From Paenibacillus_D sp047238105 (GTDB lineage Bacteria; Bacillota; Bacilli; Paenibacillales; Paenibacillaceae): 64,000 nucleotides of DNA. Numbering within the stretch: the stretch's first letter is position 1; each line of letters begins with the position of its first letter. Of this stretch, positions 8,736 through 16,570 are shown in pieces. Made by a program: the position numbers and the translations under genes. The stretch is taken from the NCBI RefSeq assembly GCF_047238105.1, contig NZ_JBDFMD010000001.1, positions 2,852,001-2,916,000 on the forward strand, in the 5' to 3' direction. The notes below the pieces were generated by a model. The model saw only the letters and a program-made list of their open reading frames with translations. It was not told where the DNA came from and ran no database searches.

Positions 8736-9917
8736 TTACTTGTCGTTCAGTGCCTCGACGCCTGGCAGCTTCTTGCCTTCCATGAACTCCAGCGAAGCGC
8801 CGCCGCCTGTCGAGATGTGGTCCATCCGATCCGCCAGACCGAACTTCTCCGCAGCAGCTGCCGAGTCGCCGCCACCGATCACAGTGTAGCCTTCGGTCTC
8901 TGCACAAGCTTGAGCCACAGCCCGCGTTCCATGGGAGAACGGCTCGATCTCGAAGACGCCCATCGGTCCGTTCCAGACGACCAGCTTGGAGCCTTTGATA
9001 ACCTCAGCATACTTCTCGCGAGTCTTCGGTCCGATGTCGATGCCTTCCCAGTCCGCAGGGATGCCGTCTACGTCGACTTCTTGCGTGTTGGCGTCCGCAC
9101 TGAAGTCGTCGGTAACGATGATGTCGACTGGCAGCAGGAAGTTCTTGCCCAGCTCCTTGGCTTTGTCGATGAAGCCCTTCGCCAGGTCCAGCTTCTCGTT
9201 GTCGACCAGCGATTTGCCGATCTCATGACCTTGCGCCTTGAAGAACGTATAGGACAGGCCGCCGCCGATCAGGACATTGTCCGCGATCTCCAGCATTTTG
9301 TTGATGACATCGATCTTGTCCTTAACCTTGGAGCCGCCGACGATGGCCGTGAACGGACGATCCGGGTTCGACAGCGCCTTGCCCAATACATCCAGTTCCT
9401 TCTCCATCAGCAGACCCGATACTGCCGGCAAGTGTGCAGCGATACCGGCAGTCGAAGCATGCGCACGGTGAGCCGCGCCGAACGCGTCGTTCACGTACAG
9501 GTCAGCCAACTCAGCCAGCTGCTTCGCGAACTCGGCATCGTTTTTCTCTTCTCCCGCGTTGAAGCGCAGGTTCTCGAGCAGCAGCACGTCGCCAGCTTGC
9601 AGCTTCTCGGCTTGCGCCTTCACAGCCGCGCCTACTGTCTCGTCAGCTTTGACGACCGATTGGCCCAGCAACTCGGACAGACGCTCGGCCGCCACAGTCA
9701 AGCGCAGCTCTTCGACCACTTGTCCGTCCGGACGGCCCATGTGGCTCGCCAAGATGACCGAAGCGCCGTTCTCGATCAGGTACTTGATCGTTGGCAGCGT
9801 CTCGCGGATTCTTGTATCGTCTGTAATTTTACCATTTTCCACAGGCACATTAAAATCCACGCGTACAAATACGCGTTTGCCTTGCACCTCTACGTCTTTC
9901 ACACTTTTCTTGTTCAT
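8736..9917 (-). CDS. pgk: phosphoglycerate kinase
   Basis: Transfers phosphate from 1,3-bisphosphoglycerate to ADP. The 393-residue product starts at ATG 9915-9917 (MNKKSVKDVEVQGK), placed by GAAGGAGG seven bases upstream; an in-frame start 12 codons earlier lacks a ribosome-binding site. The N-terminal substrate motif RVDFNVP, ASHMGRP and the nucleotide-binding GPMGVFEIEPF near residue 325 are present. It is separated from gapA by about 590 bases filled with hairpin repeats, unusual inside what should be one operon. Confidence 0.98.
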   Translation of the reverse strand: MNKKSVKDVEVQGKRVFVRVDFNVPVENGKITDDTRIRETLPTIKYLIENGASVILASHMGRPDGQVVEELRLTVAAERLSELLGQSVVKADETVGAAVKAQAEKLQAGDVLLLENLRFNAGEEKNDAEFAKQLAELADLYVNDAFGAAHRAHASTAGIAAHLPAVSGLLMEKELDVLGKALSNPDRPFTAIVGGSKVKDKIDVINKMLEIADNVLIGGGLSYTFFKAQGHEIGKSLVDNEKLDLAKGFIDKAKELGKNFLLPVDIIVTDDFSADANTQEVDVDGIPADWEGIDIGPKTREKYAEVIKGSKLVVWNGPMGVFEIEPFSHGTRAVAQACAETEGYTVIGGGDSAAAAEKFGLADRMDHISTGGGASLEFMEGKKLPGVEALNDK

Positions 9918-9999
9918 CGTGACGCCTCCTTCAAGGTATGTGCCTTTAACCAATAGTAGCCCCGAATTTGCGGGGGCAAACCGGGACTACCATCATCGA

Positions 10000-10360
10000 T
10001 TCCCTTGGGGAACCGTTCTTCCAATCAGGTTCCCTTAGGTCCCTGCCATGCCAATGGTTCCCCCAAGGGAACCCGTCTTCCCATCAGGTTCTCTCGGAGA
10101 ACCCACCTTGCCCTTAGGGCCAGTCCTCGCAGAGGACGAAGCCTTGCTTGGGAGCCAGGTCCCCGAAGGGGGCCTAAGCTCTGCTCTTGCGTCCAGCCCT
10201 CGGAGAGGGCTAAGCTCTGCTCTTGCTTTTGGGAGCTGGTCCTCGCAGAGGGCCTGGCTTTGCTCTGCTTTTGGGAGCCAGGTCCCGGAGGGGTCGAAGC
10301 TCTGCTCTTCACGCTTTACGCTTGTCGCCGACTGAGAGCGTGTCCCGGAGGGACGACAAG
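10000..10360. repeat. array of short hairpins between gapA and pgk
   Basis: At least nine short inverted repeats occur in 360 bases: 10000-10012, 10056-10073 (GGTTCCC-CCAA-GGGAACC), 10087-10103 (GGTTCTC-TCG-GAGAACC), 10123-10137 (GTCCTC-GCA-GAGGAC), 10157-10175, 10195-10211 (AGCCCTC-GGA-GAGGGCT), 10238-10254, 10281-10295 and 10342-10354 (GTCCC-GGA-GGGAC). The last is nested in CTTGTCG/CGACAAG (10321-10360). From about 10175 the units are tandem, each with AAGCTCTGCTCTT-like sequence at 36-43 bp spacing. The array lies in the expected gapA-pgk transcript. Confidence 0.85.
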
Positions 10361-10451
10361 CGGCTCGTTCATCTTAAGTATCGTGCCTCCTGAAGCCCGG
10401 CAGTCCCCTCGTGGTTACTTCCGGGGGTCCAGGGGGCGGCGCCCCATGGAG

Positions 10452-10474
10452 CCCCCCTTTGGGATAAAGGGGGG
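10452..10474 (-). terminator. strong hairpin downstream of gapA
   Basis: A nine-bp stem CCCCCCTTT/AAAGGGGGG with a five-base loop lies about 35 bases after the gapA stop. No T-run follows on the minus strand, so it is better read as an mRNA 3'-end stabiliser than as a terminator. Confidence 0.35.
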
Positions 10475-10507
10475 TTGGGGGGAATCCGAAATGGGGTTGC
10501 TAGGGGT

Positions 10508-11512
10508 TTACAAACCCTTAGCCGCGATGTAAGCCGCCAAGTCAACGACACGGTTCGAATAGCCCCACTCGTTGTCGTACCACGAAACCACTTTAACCAT
10601 GTTGCCTTCAACAACCATAGTCGACAGCGCGTCGATGGTGGAGGAAGCTGGGTCGCCGTTGTAGTCGCTCGATACGAGCGGCTCGTCGGAGTAGTTCAGG
10701 ATGCCTTTCAGCGGGCCGTCTGCAGCTTCTTTCAGCGCAGCATTCACTTCTTCAACCGTAACGTTGGATTTCACTTCAGCTACCAGGTCAGTCACGGATA
10801 CGTTAGGTGTAGGAACGCGCATAGCCATACCGTTCAGTTTGCCTTTCAGCTCTGGCAGGACCAGGGATACCGCTTTGGCAGCGCCAGTGGAGGAAGGAAT
10901 GATGTTCTCGGCAGCAGCGCGCGCACGACGAAGGTCTTTGTGCGGTACGTCGAGTACAGCTTGGTCGTTCGTGTAGGAGTGGATCGTAGTCATCATGCCT
11001 TTGACGATGCCGAACTTGTCGTTGAGGACTTTGGCGAACGGCGCCAGGCAGTTGGTTGTACAAGAAGCGTTGGAGATGATCGTATGTGCAGCAGCGTCAT
11101 ATTTGTCTTCGTTCACGCCCATGACGATGGTGATGTCTTCGTTCGTAGCAGGAGCGGAGATGATAACTTTCTTCGCGCCGCCTTTCAGGTGAAGCTCAGC
11201 TTTTTCTTTAGCGGTGAAAATTCCAGTGGACTCCACAACGATCTCTACGCCATGCTCGCCCCAAGGCAGGTTGCCAGGATCGCGCTCTGCGAAGACTTTG
11301 ATTTCTACGCCGTCAACAACCAGCGCGCCTTCTTTAGCTTCAACTTTAGCGTCGAGCGTACCGTGAGTCGTATCGTATTTCAACAGATGGGCCAGCGTGC
11401 TGGTATTCGTCAGATCGTTGACAGCCACGATTTGCACGTCGGGATTGTTCAGCGCTGCACGGAATACGTTGCGGCCGATGCGGCCAAATCCATTAATACC
11501 TACTTTAACCAT
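10508..11512 (-). CDS. gapA: glyceraldehyde-3-phosphate dehydrogenase (glycolytic, GapA type)
   Basis: NAD-dependent oxidation and phosphorylation of glyceraldehyde-3-phosphate. The 334-residue product starts MVKVGINGFGRIGRNVF (Rossmann glycine motif) and has the catalytic cysteine in SNASCTTNCLAP at about residue 152. Its position directly downstream of cggR marks it as the glycolytic, CggR-controlled paralogue rather than gluconeogenic GapB. Hairpin sequence (GGGTTTGTAAACCC) overlaps the stop codon. Confidence 0.98.
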   Translation of the reverse strand: MVKVGINGFGRIGRNVFRAALNNPDVQIVAVNDLTNTSTLAHLLKYDTTHGTLDAKVEAKEGALVVDGVEIKVFAERDPGNLPWGEHGVEIVVESTGIFTAKEKAELHLKGGAKKVIISAPATNEDITIVMGVNEDKYDAAAHTIISNASCTTNCLAPFAKVLNDKFGIVKGMMTTIHSYTNDQAVLDVPHKDLRRARAAAENIIPSSTGAAKAVSLVLPELKGKLNGMAMRVPTPNVSVTDLVAEVKSNVTVEEVNAALKEAADGPLKGILNYSDEPLVSSDYNGDPASSTIDALSTMVVEGNMVKVVSWYDNEWGYSNRVVDLAAYIAAKGL

Positions 11513-11618
11513 TGTTTTTGCCTCCTAGAATTTGGTGTAGTGGTGGTGCTATATCTTAAGATGCCGCAGCCGATAAACAGCCGTGTGCATCATGATATCT
11601 TCATCTTTACCCTTAATA

Positions 11619-11648
11619 GAGGGTGTTCAAAAAGATCGCTTTTGATCA
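11619..11648. repeat. end fragment of repeat family 2
   Basis: About 30 bases (GTGTTCAAAAAGATCGC, then TTTTGATCAC) match the left end of the larger family-2 copy in the rRNA operon at 44656. The fragment overlaps the cggR stop codon. Confidence 0.6.
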
Positions 11649-12689
11649 CTTCGGCTGGCCATCCGTCTCCATATGGCGGATGATCTCCTCCGCCGCCGCT
11701 TCATCAGTGACCAGCACATCGTCATGGCCAAAATGCATCACGGCAGCGATCGCCTCGCCCTTGCTCCGTCCGCCGGCGATCCCGATGACGACCTCGGTCG
11801 ACTGGATGTCCTCCAGCCGCAGTCCGGCTGTCTTCATCCGGTGGACGACCTGCCCCCGCCGGTCGAAGTAGAAACCGAACGCCTCGGCGAGCGCGCCCTC
11901 CTCCCGCATCGCTGCGGTGACCGCTTCGTCCACCCGGCGGCGGCGGGCCATCACCATCGCGTCGCCGATGCCGTGCACGACCATCCTCGCGCTGCGGACG
12001 ACCTCGACGATCTCACGGATGTTGGGCTCCTGCATGAGGGACGTATACGCGTCGTCGCTCAGATGATCCGGCACGTGGAGCAGCCGGTACTGTGCGCCGG
12101 TGCGCTTGGCCATCGTCGAGACGATCGTATTGGCCTGGTAGTCCAGGCTCTCGCCCAGACCGCCCCGTGCCGGCACGAAGCGGATGCCCCGCAGCAGTGT
12201 CGGCGAGACGAGCTGATTGGCCACCTGGGCCATCGTCGATCCGCCGGTGACGGCGATCACGTCGCCAGCCTGCATATACTTCAGCATCGCCTGGCAGCCG
12301 GCCCGGCCCAGCTCGCGCTTGGCCTGCTCGGAGGTGTCCGAGTCGCCCGGGACGATCGTCACCTGCCGCAAGCCGAAGTACTGGCGGATCCGCTCCTCCG
12401 CCTCCGAGAGCCCGAACAGCTCGCTGACGATCGGCTCGATCTCCTCCACCAGGCGGCGCCCCGACTCGCTGATCCTCACGCCCGAGGACTGCACATCGAG
12501 CAGTCCGAGCGCCTTCAGCTCATCGATCTCGGCCCGCATCGTCCGCTCGCTCATCTGGAGCGAGCCCGCCAATGCCCGGCGGCCGATCGTATGGGATTGC
12601 TTCACCTGCTGGAGGATGGAGTATCGTTTGCGGAAGATATCCAACATGTCCGGCAGAAGCTGCTGCTGCAATTCGATGATTCTGCGCAT
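11646..12689 (-). CDS. cggR: central glycolytic genes regulator CggR
   Basis: SorC-family repressor of the gapA operon, inactivated by fructose-1,6-bisphosphate in Bacillus. The 347-residue product has an N-terminal winged helix (about residues 30-85, SHTIGRRALAGSLQMSERTMRAEIDEL) and a C-terminal sugar-phosphate-binding domain (VTGGSTMAQVA; FVPARGGLGE; VVIGIAGGRSKGEAI). The start ATG 12687-12689 follows AGGAG by ten bases; upstream extensions are not supported. It is the first gene of the cluster, about 70 bases below its own operator. Confidence 0.95.
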   Translation of the reverse strand: MRRIIELQQQLLPDMLDIFRKRYSILQQVKQSHTIGRRALAGSLQMSERTMRAEIDELKALGLLDVQSSGVRISESGRRLVEEIEPIVSELFGLSEAEERIRQYFGLRQVTIVPGDSDTSEQAKRELGRAGCQAMLKYMQAGDVIAVTGGSTMAQVANQLVSPTLLRGIRFVPARGGLGESLDYQANTIVSTMAKRTGAQYRLLHVPDHLSDDAYTSLMQEPNIREIVEVVRSARMVVHGIGDAMVMARRRRVDEAVTAAMREEGALAEAFGFYFDRRGQVVHRMKTAGLRLEDIQSTEVVIGIAGGRSKGEAIAAVMHFGHDDVLVTDEAAAEEIIRHMETDGQPK

Positions 12690-12756
12690 CTTGCATTCAC
12701 TCCTGTGGCTCCGGTTCTGGCTGCGCCGGTATTCTCCTGGCCGGCGCCTCCGGTTG

Positions 12757-12792
12757 GACGTTTTTTGTCCCGGTATATCGTTTTTAGTCCCA
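12757..12792 (-). promoter_or_regulatory. CggR operator
   Basis: On the minus strand two direct half-sites, GGGACTAAAAACGA and GGGACAAAAAACGTC, are separated by six bases. This is the two-half-site architecture of the B. subtilis CggR operator (GGGAC...GTC repeats), and it lies just downstream of the predicted start point, where a bound repressor would block elongation. Confidence 0.9.
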
Positions 12793-12797
12793 CCTTT

Positions 12798-12826
12798 ATT
12801 GTATCGAATATTCCCGCCGCTTGCAA
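12798..12826 (-). promoter_or_regulatory. sigma-A promoter of cggR-gapA operon
   Basis: TTGCAA (12821-12826), a 17-base spacer and TACAAT (12798-12803) on the minus strand, directly upstream of the CggR operator. Confidence 0.85.
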
Positions 12827-13193
12827 GACTTGACATCATGATGTTATCAGGCTTCCACACTTGCCCGCCCAATATTAACAGATTCTTATTGTTGCCTTTG
12901 ATGCGGGCTGCTTTACTGACACTCCGTCTACCATGCCCCACTGACTGGCGATGACTCCTGCTTGACCTGCTTGCGGACACAGTAGACCATATTCAAGCCT
13001 TTAACTACTTTTACGGCACTCATGCGGACAGACGATCCGTTAACTGGCTTGTTGACGCCCATTTGGCCTGTTCATCTGACAAATAGCGGATCGCCTGTCC
13101 GCACCTCCCGCATATTCAAAGCTTTGTTTGAATTAGACGCTGCTGTGTCCGTTCAACGTAGCCGGATTGTATAATGAAGCTAATCGCATCCTC
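12827..13193. other. gene-free stretch upstream of the cggR promoter
   Basis: About 370 bases between the cggR promoter and the MITE-like element. I see no ORF with a ribosome-binding site, no tRNA and no clear terminator. Confidence 0.5.
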
Positions 13194-13365
13194 CAGACTG
13201 TTGAAAAAGCGCCGATGGGTACGGAATCGATTCTGGAGAAGCGTAGCGTTCGCCTTTGTTCCCGGATTTCCCCCCTTAAAAGGGGTCCAAAATTCAAGAA
13301 ATCTGGGAACAACAGCGATCGGAAGAACGATCCGTTACCTTGAGGCTTTATTTTTCAACAGTCTG
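13194..13365. mobile_element. MITE-like element, copy a (complete, with target duplication)
   Basis: A 172-bp unit bounded by 15-bp terminal inverted repeats (CAGACTGTTGAAAAA and TTTTTCAACAGTCTG) and flanked by a 6-bp direct duplication, ATCCTC at 13188-13193 and 13366-13371. Inside, 13221-13335 carries the structured core shared with four other places in the window, here inverted relative to copy b: conserved ACAAAGGCGAACGC and GCTGTTGT segments around a long covarying stem. It encodes no protein and must rely on a transposase elsewhere, if it moves. Confidence 0.85.
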
Positions 13366-13449
13366 ATCCTCCCTATTATTCATCAGTCGCCGTCCCGGCA
13401 TAATGTACCAGCGCCGACTTGTCTGAATAATCTTATTTCAGCGATGCCC

Positions 13450-13478
13450 TTGCTTTTTACTCTGATATCCCATATAAT
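13450..13478 (+). promoter_or_regulatory. sigma-A promoter for tRNA-Arg
   Basis: TTGCTT (13450-13455), 17-base spacer, TATAAT (13473-13478), 45 bases upstream of the tRNA. Confidence 0.7.
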
Positions 13479-13522
13479 AAATCTCGCTATCCTCCATCCG
13501 TGGAGGGCAGATTTGCTGCTAT

Positions 13523-13597
13523 GCGCCCGTGGTCCAATGGATATGACGTAGGCCTCCGGAGCCTGAGATCGAGGTTCGATTCCTCGCGGGCGCGCCA
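13523..13597 (+). tRNA. tRNA-Arg(CCG)
   Basis: A 75-nt tRNA with encoded CCA. Acceptor stem GCGCCCG/CGGGCGC, discriminator G, T-loop GGTTCGATTCC, anticodon loop CTCCGGA giving anticodon CCG (Arg). It stands alone between its own promoter and a terminator. Confidence 0.95.
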
Positions 13598-13623
13598 TTT
13601 ACTTACTAGCCATACTAATGACT

Positions 13624-13647
13624 AAGACCGCAAGGTCGCTTTTTTTT
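13624..13647 (+). terminator. terminator after tRNA-Arg
   Basis: Short hairpin GACC-GCAA-GGTC followed by GC and eight T residues, 27 bases after the tRNA. Confidence 0.75.
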
Positions 13648-13655
13648 ATCCGGTG

Positions 13656-13672
13656 TTTGACTATCTTTGACT
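13656..13672. promoter_or_regulatory. CtsR operator upstream of clpP
   Basis: The minus-strand sequence AGTCAAAGATAGTCAAA is a tandem heptad matching the CtsR consensus (A/G)GTCAAA-NAN-(A/G)GTCAAA at every defined position. It overlaps the -35 of the clpP promoter, so bound CtsR would block RNA polymerase. This predicts heat-shock control of clpP, as in Bacillus. Confidence 0.92.
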
Positions 13673-13695
13673 TTTGTTTAAGGATGAATTATGAT
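13667..13695 (+). promoter_or_regulatory. sigma-A promoter of clpP
   Basis: TTGACT (13667-13672), 17-base spacer, TATGAT (13690-13695). The -35 lies inside the CtsR box. Confidence 0.85.
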
Positions 13696-13742
13696 AAGAC
13701 TATCAAGTCATTTTGACCACTATACGTTTGGAGGGAGCTCGA

Positions 13743-14330
13743 TTGGAAATGAATTTCGTACCTATGGTTATTGAGCAGAGCAATCGCGGGGAACGCGCCT
13801 ATGATATCTATTCCCGCCTGTTGAAGGATCGCATCATCTTCCTCGGCAGCGGTGTAAATGATGTCGTCGCCAACTCCATCATCGCCCAGATGCTGTTCCT
13901 GGCCGCCGACGATCCGGAGAAGGATATCAGCTTGTACATCAACTCTCCGGGTGGATCGATCACAGCGGGGATGGCTATCTTTGATACGATGCAATACATC
14001 AAGCCGGACGTATCCACGATCTGTGTAGGTATGGCCGCTTCCATGGGCGCCTTCCTGCTTGCTGCCGGCGCCAAAGGCAAACGTTATGCGCTCCCGAACA
14101 GCGAAGTGATGATCCATCAGCCGCTCGGCGGAGCCGAAGGCCAAGCCAGCGATATCGAGATTCGCGCCAAGCGCATCCTGAAGATGCGCGACAAGCTTAA
14201 CCACATCCTTGCCGAACGTACCGGTCAGCCGCTGGAGCGGATCGAGAAGGACACCGACCGCGACTACTTCATGAGCGCCGAAGAAGCTCAGAAGTACGGT
14301 CTCGTCGATAAAGTCATCGAGAAAATCTAA
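13743..14330 (+). CDS. clpP: ATP-dependent Clp protease proteolytic subunit
   Basis: Serine protease that forms the two-ring proteolytic chamber used by ClpC/ClpX-type unfoldases. About 195 residues. The catalytic Ser lies in GMAASMGAF, the His in MIHQPLGG and the Asp in DTDRDYF. The spacing of GGAGG (13730-13734) favours a TTG start at 13743 (eight bases) over the ATG at 13749 (fourteen bases), though the protein beginning MNFVPMVIEQ from the ATG resembles other ClpP starts. It is transcribed alone, from a CtsR-controlled promoter. Confidence 0.97.
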   Translation: MEMNFVPMVIEQSNRGERAYDIYSRLLKDRIIFLGSGVNDVVANSIIAQMLFLAADDPEKDISLYINSPGGSITAGMAIFDTMQYIKPDVSTICVGMAASMGAFLLAAGAKGKRYALPNSEVMIHQPLGGAEGQASDIEIRAKRILKMRDKLNHILAERTGQPLERIEKDTDRDYFMSAEEAQKYGLVDKVIEKI

Positions 14331-14356
14331 GCTGCCGCTAAGTCAGCAAGTTTCCG

Positions 14357-14383
14357 CCAGCCCCGTACCCGATGCGGGGCTGG
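14357..14383 (+). terminator. hairpin after clpP
   Basis: Nine-bp stem CCAGCCCCG/CGGGGCTGG 26 bases after the clpP stop. The following sequence (TGTCTCC) is only weakly T-rich. Confidence 0.6.
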
Positions 14384-14711
14384 TGTCTCCTCGAATTCAC
14401 ATACCACACTCCTCTCGATATGTCAAGAAAAATTCAATCCTCTGAATTGCGGAAGACGCACTATCCATTTCATGGTAAGATGTTTAACAAGCAAACCTCC
14501 CATAATCATACAACTCTAGGCTTGTTTTTGAAACCAATTAATGGAGTGCATTTTCATGAGAATGTCGAACCCCTTTCTTACGATGCGCAACTTTATAAAG
14601 TCCAGTCACCCGTATGCGTCGCAAGCTGCAGCTGCACCAGCTGAGGCTTCGATGCGCCGCAGATCGGATCGTTCAGAAAGCCTGACTTCAGCCGGATTCA
14701 AGGACAAGACC

Positions 14712-14858
14712 ATGCTCCTGAAGCCGCTGAATGACAAGCATCTGCTGGAAGTTTACCGTGAAGCCAAGGCCATGCGTCTGTCCGACGACTTCATCCGTCT
14801 GATCGAGCATGCGCTGGATCAACGAGGCATCCTTCGCCAGGAACTTCAGCAGCGCTGA
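14712..14858 (+). CDS. sda: sporulation kinase inhibitor Sda
   Basis: Checkpoint protein that binds the dimerisation domain of sporulation histidine kinases and blocks phosphate flow to Spo0F when replication is disturbed. The 48-residue product matches the helical-hairpin pattern of B. subtilis Sda: LNDKHLLEVYREAKAMRLSD, then DFIRLIEHALDQRGI. ATG 14712 follows AAGGA by seven bases and gives the usual family length. An in-frame ATG at 14556, itself preceded by GGAG, would add a 52-residue Ala/Ser/Arg-rich extension, so a longer isoform cannot be excluded. The partner phosphorelay protein Spo0F is also in this window. Confidence 0.88.
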   Translation: MLLKPLNDKHLLEVYREAKAMRLSDDFIRLIEHALDQRGILRQELQQR

Positions 14859-14886
14859 TCGAGACGCTGTCTGTCCAAGCGCTCGG

Positions 14887-14919
14887 AGAAGACCGCACCC
14901 CGCCGGGGTGCGGTCTTCT
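14887..14919 (+). terminator. terminator after sda
   Basis: Fifteen-bp perfect stem (AGAAGACCGCACCCC with its complement) around a three-base loop, 28 bases past the sda stop. T-tract is poor (GTCGTT). Confidence 0.75.
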
Positions 14920-15171
14920 GTCGTTCCCCGCCTATCACGCCACCATGCTCTCGCGGCCCCCATAGCATGTAGACACATCGCGCCAGCCTCCCATGCCGCC
15001 GACCCGTCTGACCCCCATCGGTCGCTGGCCTTCCAAGCCAAATTTTCGTTTCACGCCCAAAGAGGCATGCCTCATCCCCCCGCTCATGCGGCAGTTTGGA
15101 GCATGCCTCCTGCATCAGCCCCCGCCTCATACACATCGCATGAGAGGAGCCTCACAGCTCATATAAACTGC
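14920..15171. other. gene-free stretch between sda and the HPr/Crh gene
   Basis: Between the two convergent transcription units I see only small palindromes (for example GAGGCATGCCTC at about 15062) and no supportable gene. Confidence 0.5.
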
Positions 15172-15195
15172 AAAAAAGCCCCTCAAGGGAGCCCT
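15172..15195 (-). terminator. terminator after the HPr/Crh gene
   Basis: On the minus strand a GC stem around TTGA (GGGCTCCC-TTGA-GGGGC) is followed by TTTTTT. It ends the whiA-HPr transcript. Confidence 0.8.
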
Positions 15196-15230
15196 TCACG
15201 CTATGCCTGACGGCAGCTCTACAGGGCCGC

Positions 15231-15500
15231 CTATTGGTTCTCCAGCTCTTCCTTGCTCACAAGTGAGACTAAAGCGGTTACAGCTTGTTCTGCGTCCGAA
15301 CCTTCTGCACTAATGTGAACTTCGGTACCCGAGCTGATCGCTAAGCTCATAATCCCCATGATGGATTTGGCATTCACTTTTTTATCGTCTTTCTCCACAA
15401 ATACTTCCGAAGAGAACTTGTTCGCTTCCTGCACGAAAAGTGCTGCCGGTCTAGCATGGAGACCTGTCTTCAATCGAACGACCACCGGATGCCTTGTCAT
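15231..15500 (-). CDS. HPr-family phosphocarrier at the crh locus
   Basis: HPr-fold protein of the phosphotransferase/catabolite-repression network. The second in-frame ATG (15498-15500) has the better spacing from AGGGGGT, and it places the two regulatory residues at exactly His15 (LKTGLHARPAAL) and Ser46 (NAKSIMGIM), supporting this 89-residue version. Ser46 is the target of HprK, encoded at 33853 in this window. The position next to whiA and yvcK is that of Bacillus crh, but true Crh lacks His15; this protein keeps it and could accept phosphate from enzyme I. It may be the cell's general HPr or a hybrid. Confidence 0.9.
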   Translation of the reverse strand: MTRHPVVVRLKTGLHARPAALFVQEANKFSSEVFVEKDDKKVNAKSIMGIMSLAISSGTEVHISAEGSDAEQAVTALVSLVSKEELENQ

Positions 15501-15635
15501 TAAAACCATACCCCCTATAACATATTACAATCCTGATTGATTAATTGGCATTGTTGGTTATTGCCTCGCGCCTGATACCAAGCCTTTTACACACTATTAT
15601 AGCATTATAACACTGATCGCACTAGGTTGAAAAGT

Positions 15636-16565
15636 TTAGCCGTTTCTTATTTTTTCTGCAAGCTCATCGAGCTTCCGCAGACGGTGATTAACCCCCGATT
15701 TGCTCACTTTGCCCTTCAGCAGGTCCCCGACCTCTTTGAGGTTGATATCCGGGTGCTGCAGACGGATCCGGGCGACCTCCTGCAGCTTCTCCGGGAGGGT
15801 GTCCAGTCCCATCTCGCGTTCGATCAGCCGGATGTTGTCGATCTGCCGGACTGCGGCGCCGATCGTCTTGTTCAGGTTGGCGGTCTCGCAATTGACGATG
15901 CGGTTGACGGAGTTGCGCATATCCCGCATGATCCGCACGTCCTCGAACTTGAACAGCGCCTGATGGGCGCCGATCATATTGAGCAGCTCGATGATCTTCT
16001 CGCCTTCCTTGATATAGAAGATGAAGCCCTTCTTGCGCTCGATGCAGCGCGCATTCAGACTGAACCGGTTGGCGAGCTGCACCATGGCCTTGCAGTGCTC
16101 CTCGTACATGCAGGCGATCTCCAAATGATAGGACGAGCCCTCGGGATTGTTGACCGAGCCGCCGGCCAGGAACGCCCCCCGCAGATAGGATCGCTTGCAG
16201 CACGACTTGCGGATCATATCCTTGTCGATGCCCTGATTGAACATGAAGCCCTCGGAGACGATCCGCAGCTCCTGGAGGATCTCCTGCGCCCGCAGCGGCA
16301 CCCGGACGATGTAGACGTTGTTCTTCTTCAGCCGCATCTTCTTGCGCACCAGAAGCTCTGTATGCACGGCAAACAGCTTTTTGATCAGCGTATAGATCCG
16401 CCTTGCGATTGCGGCATTCTCGGTGGAGACATCGAGGATCACCTTGCGGTTAGCCACATTGACCGACCCATTCATCCGGATGAGTGCGGACAGCTCAGCT
16501 CTTTCGCAGCAGGCGTCGGTTTCCACCATGGTCAGTTCTTTTTTTGTTTGAGCCGCAAAGGACAA
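15636..16565 (-). CDS. whiA: WhiA, DNA-binding protein of the LAGLIDADG-like family
   Basis: Conserved Gram-positive protein linked to chromosome segregation and division in Bacillus and to sporulation in Streptomyces. The N-terminal part has the degenerate homing-endonuclease fold (SYLRGAFLAGGSVNNPEGSSYHLEI); the C-terminus has a helix-turn-helix (DINLKEVGDLLKGKVSKSGV). The start TTG 16563-16565 (LSFAAQTKKELT) lies six bases after GAGGTG and gives 309 residues; an ATG nine codons upstream would overlap yvcK. Only five bases separate it from yvcK. Confidence 0.96.
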   Translation of the reverse strand: MSFAAQTKKELTMVETDACCERAELSALIRMNGSVNVANRKVILDVSTENAAIARRIYTLIKKLFAVHTELLVRKKMRLKKNNVYIVRVPLRAQEILQELRIVSEGFMFNQGIDKDMIRKSCCKRSYLRGAFLAGGSVNNPEGSSYHLEIACMYEEHCKAMVQLANRFSLNARCIERKKGFIFYIKEGEKIIELLNMIGAHQALFKFEDVRIMRDMRNSVNRIVNCETANLNKTIGAAVRQIDNIRLIEREMGLDTLPEKLQEVARIRLQHPDINLKEVGDLLKGKVSKSGVNHRLRKLDELAEKIRNG

Positions 16566-16570
16566 GGTCC

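Noticed and set aside
12217..12954. 245-codon plus-strand frame opposite cggR
   Set aside because: Antisense shadow of cggR; covers its operator and promoter and lacks a ribosome-binding site.
14440..14480. DnaA-box-like CTATCCATT upstream of sda
   Set aside because: It departs from TTATCCACA at several positions and stands alone, so DnaA control of sda is not supported by sequence here.
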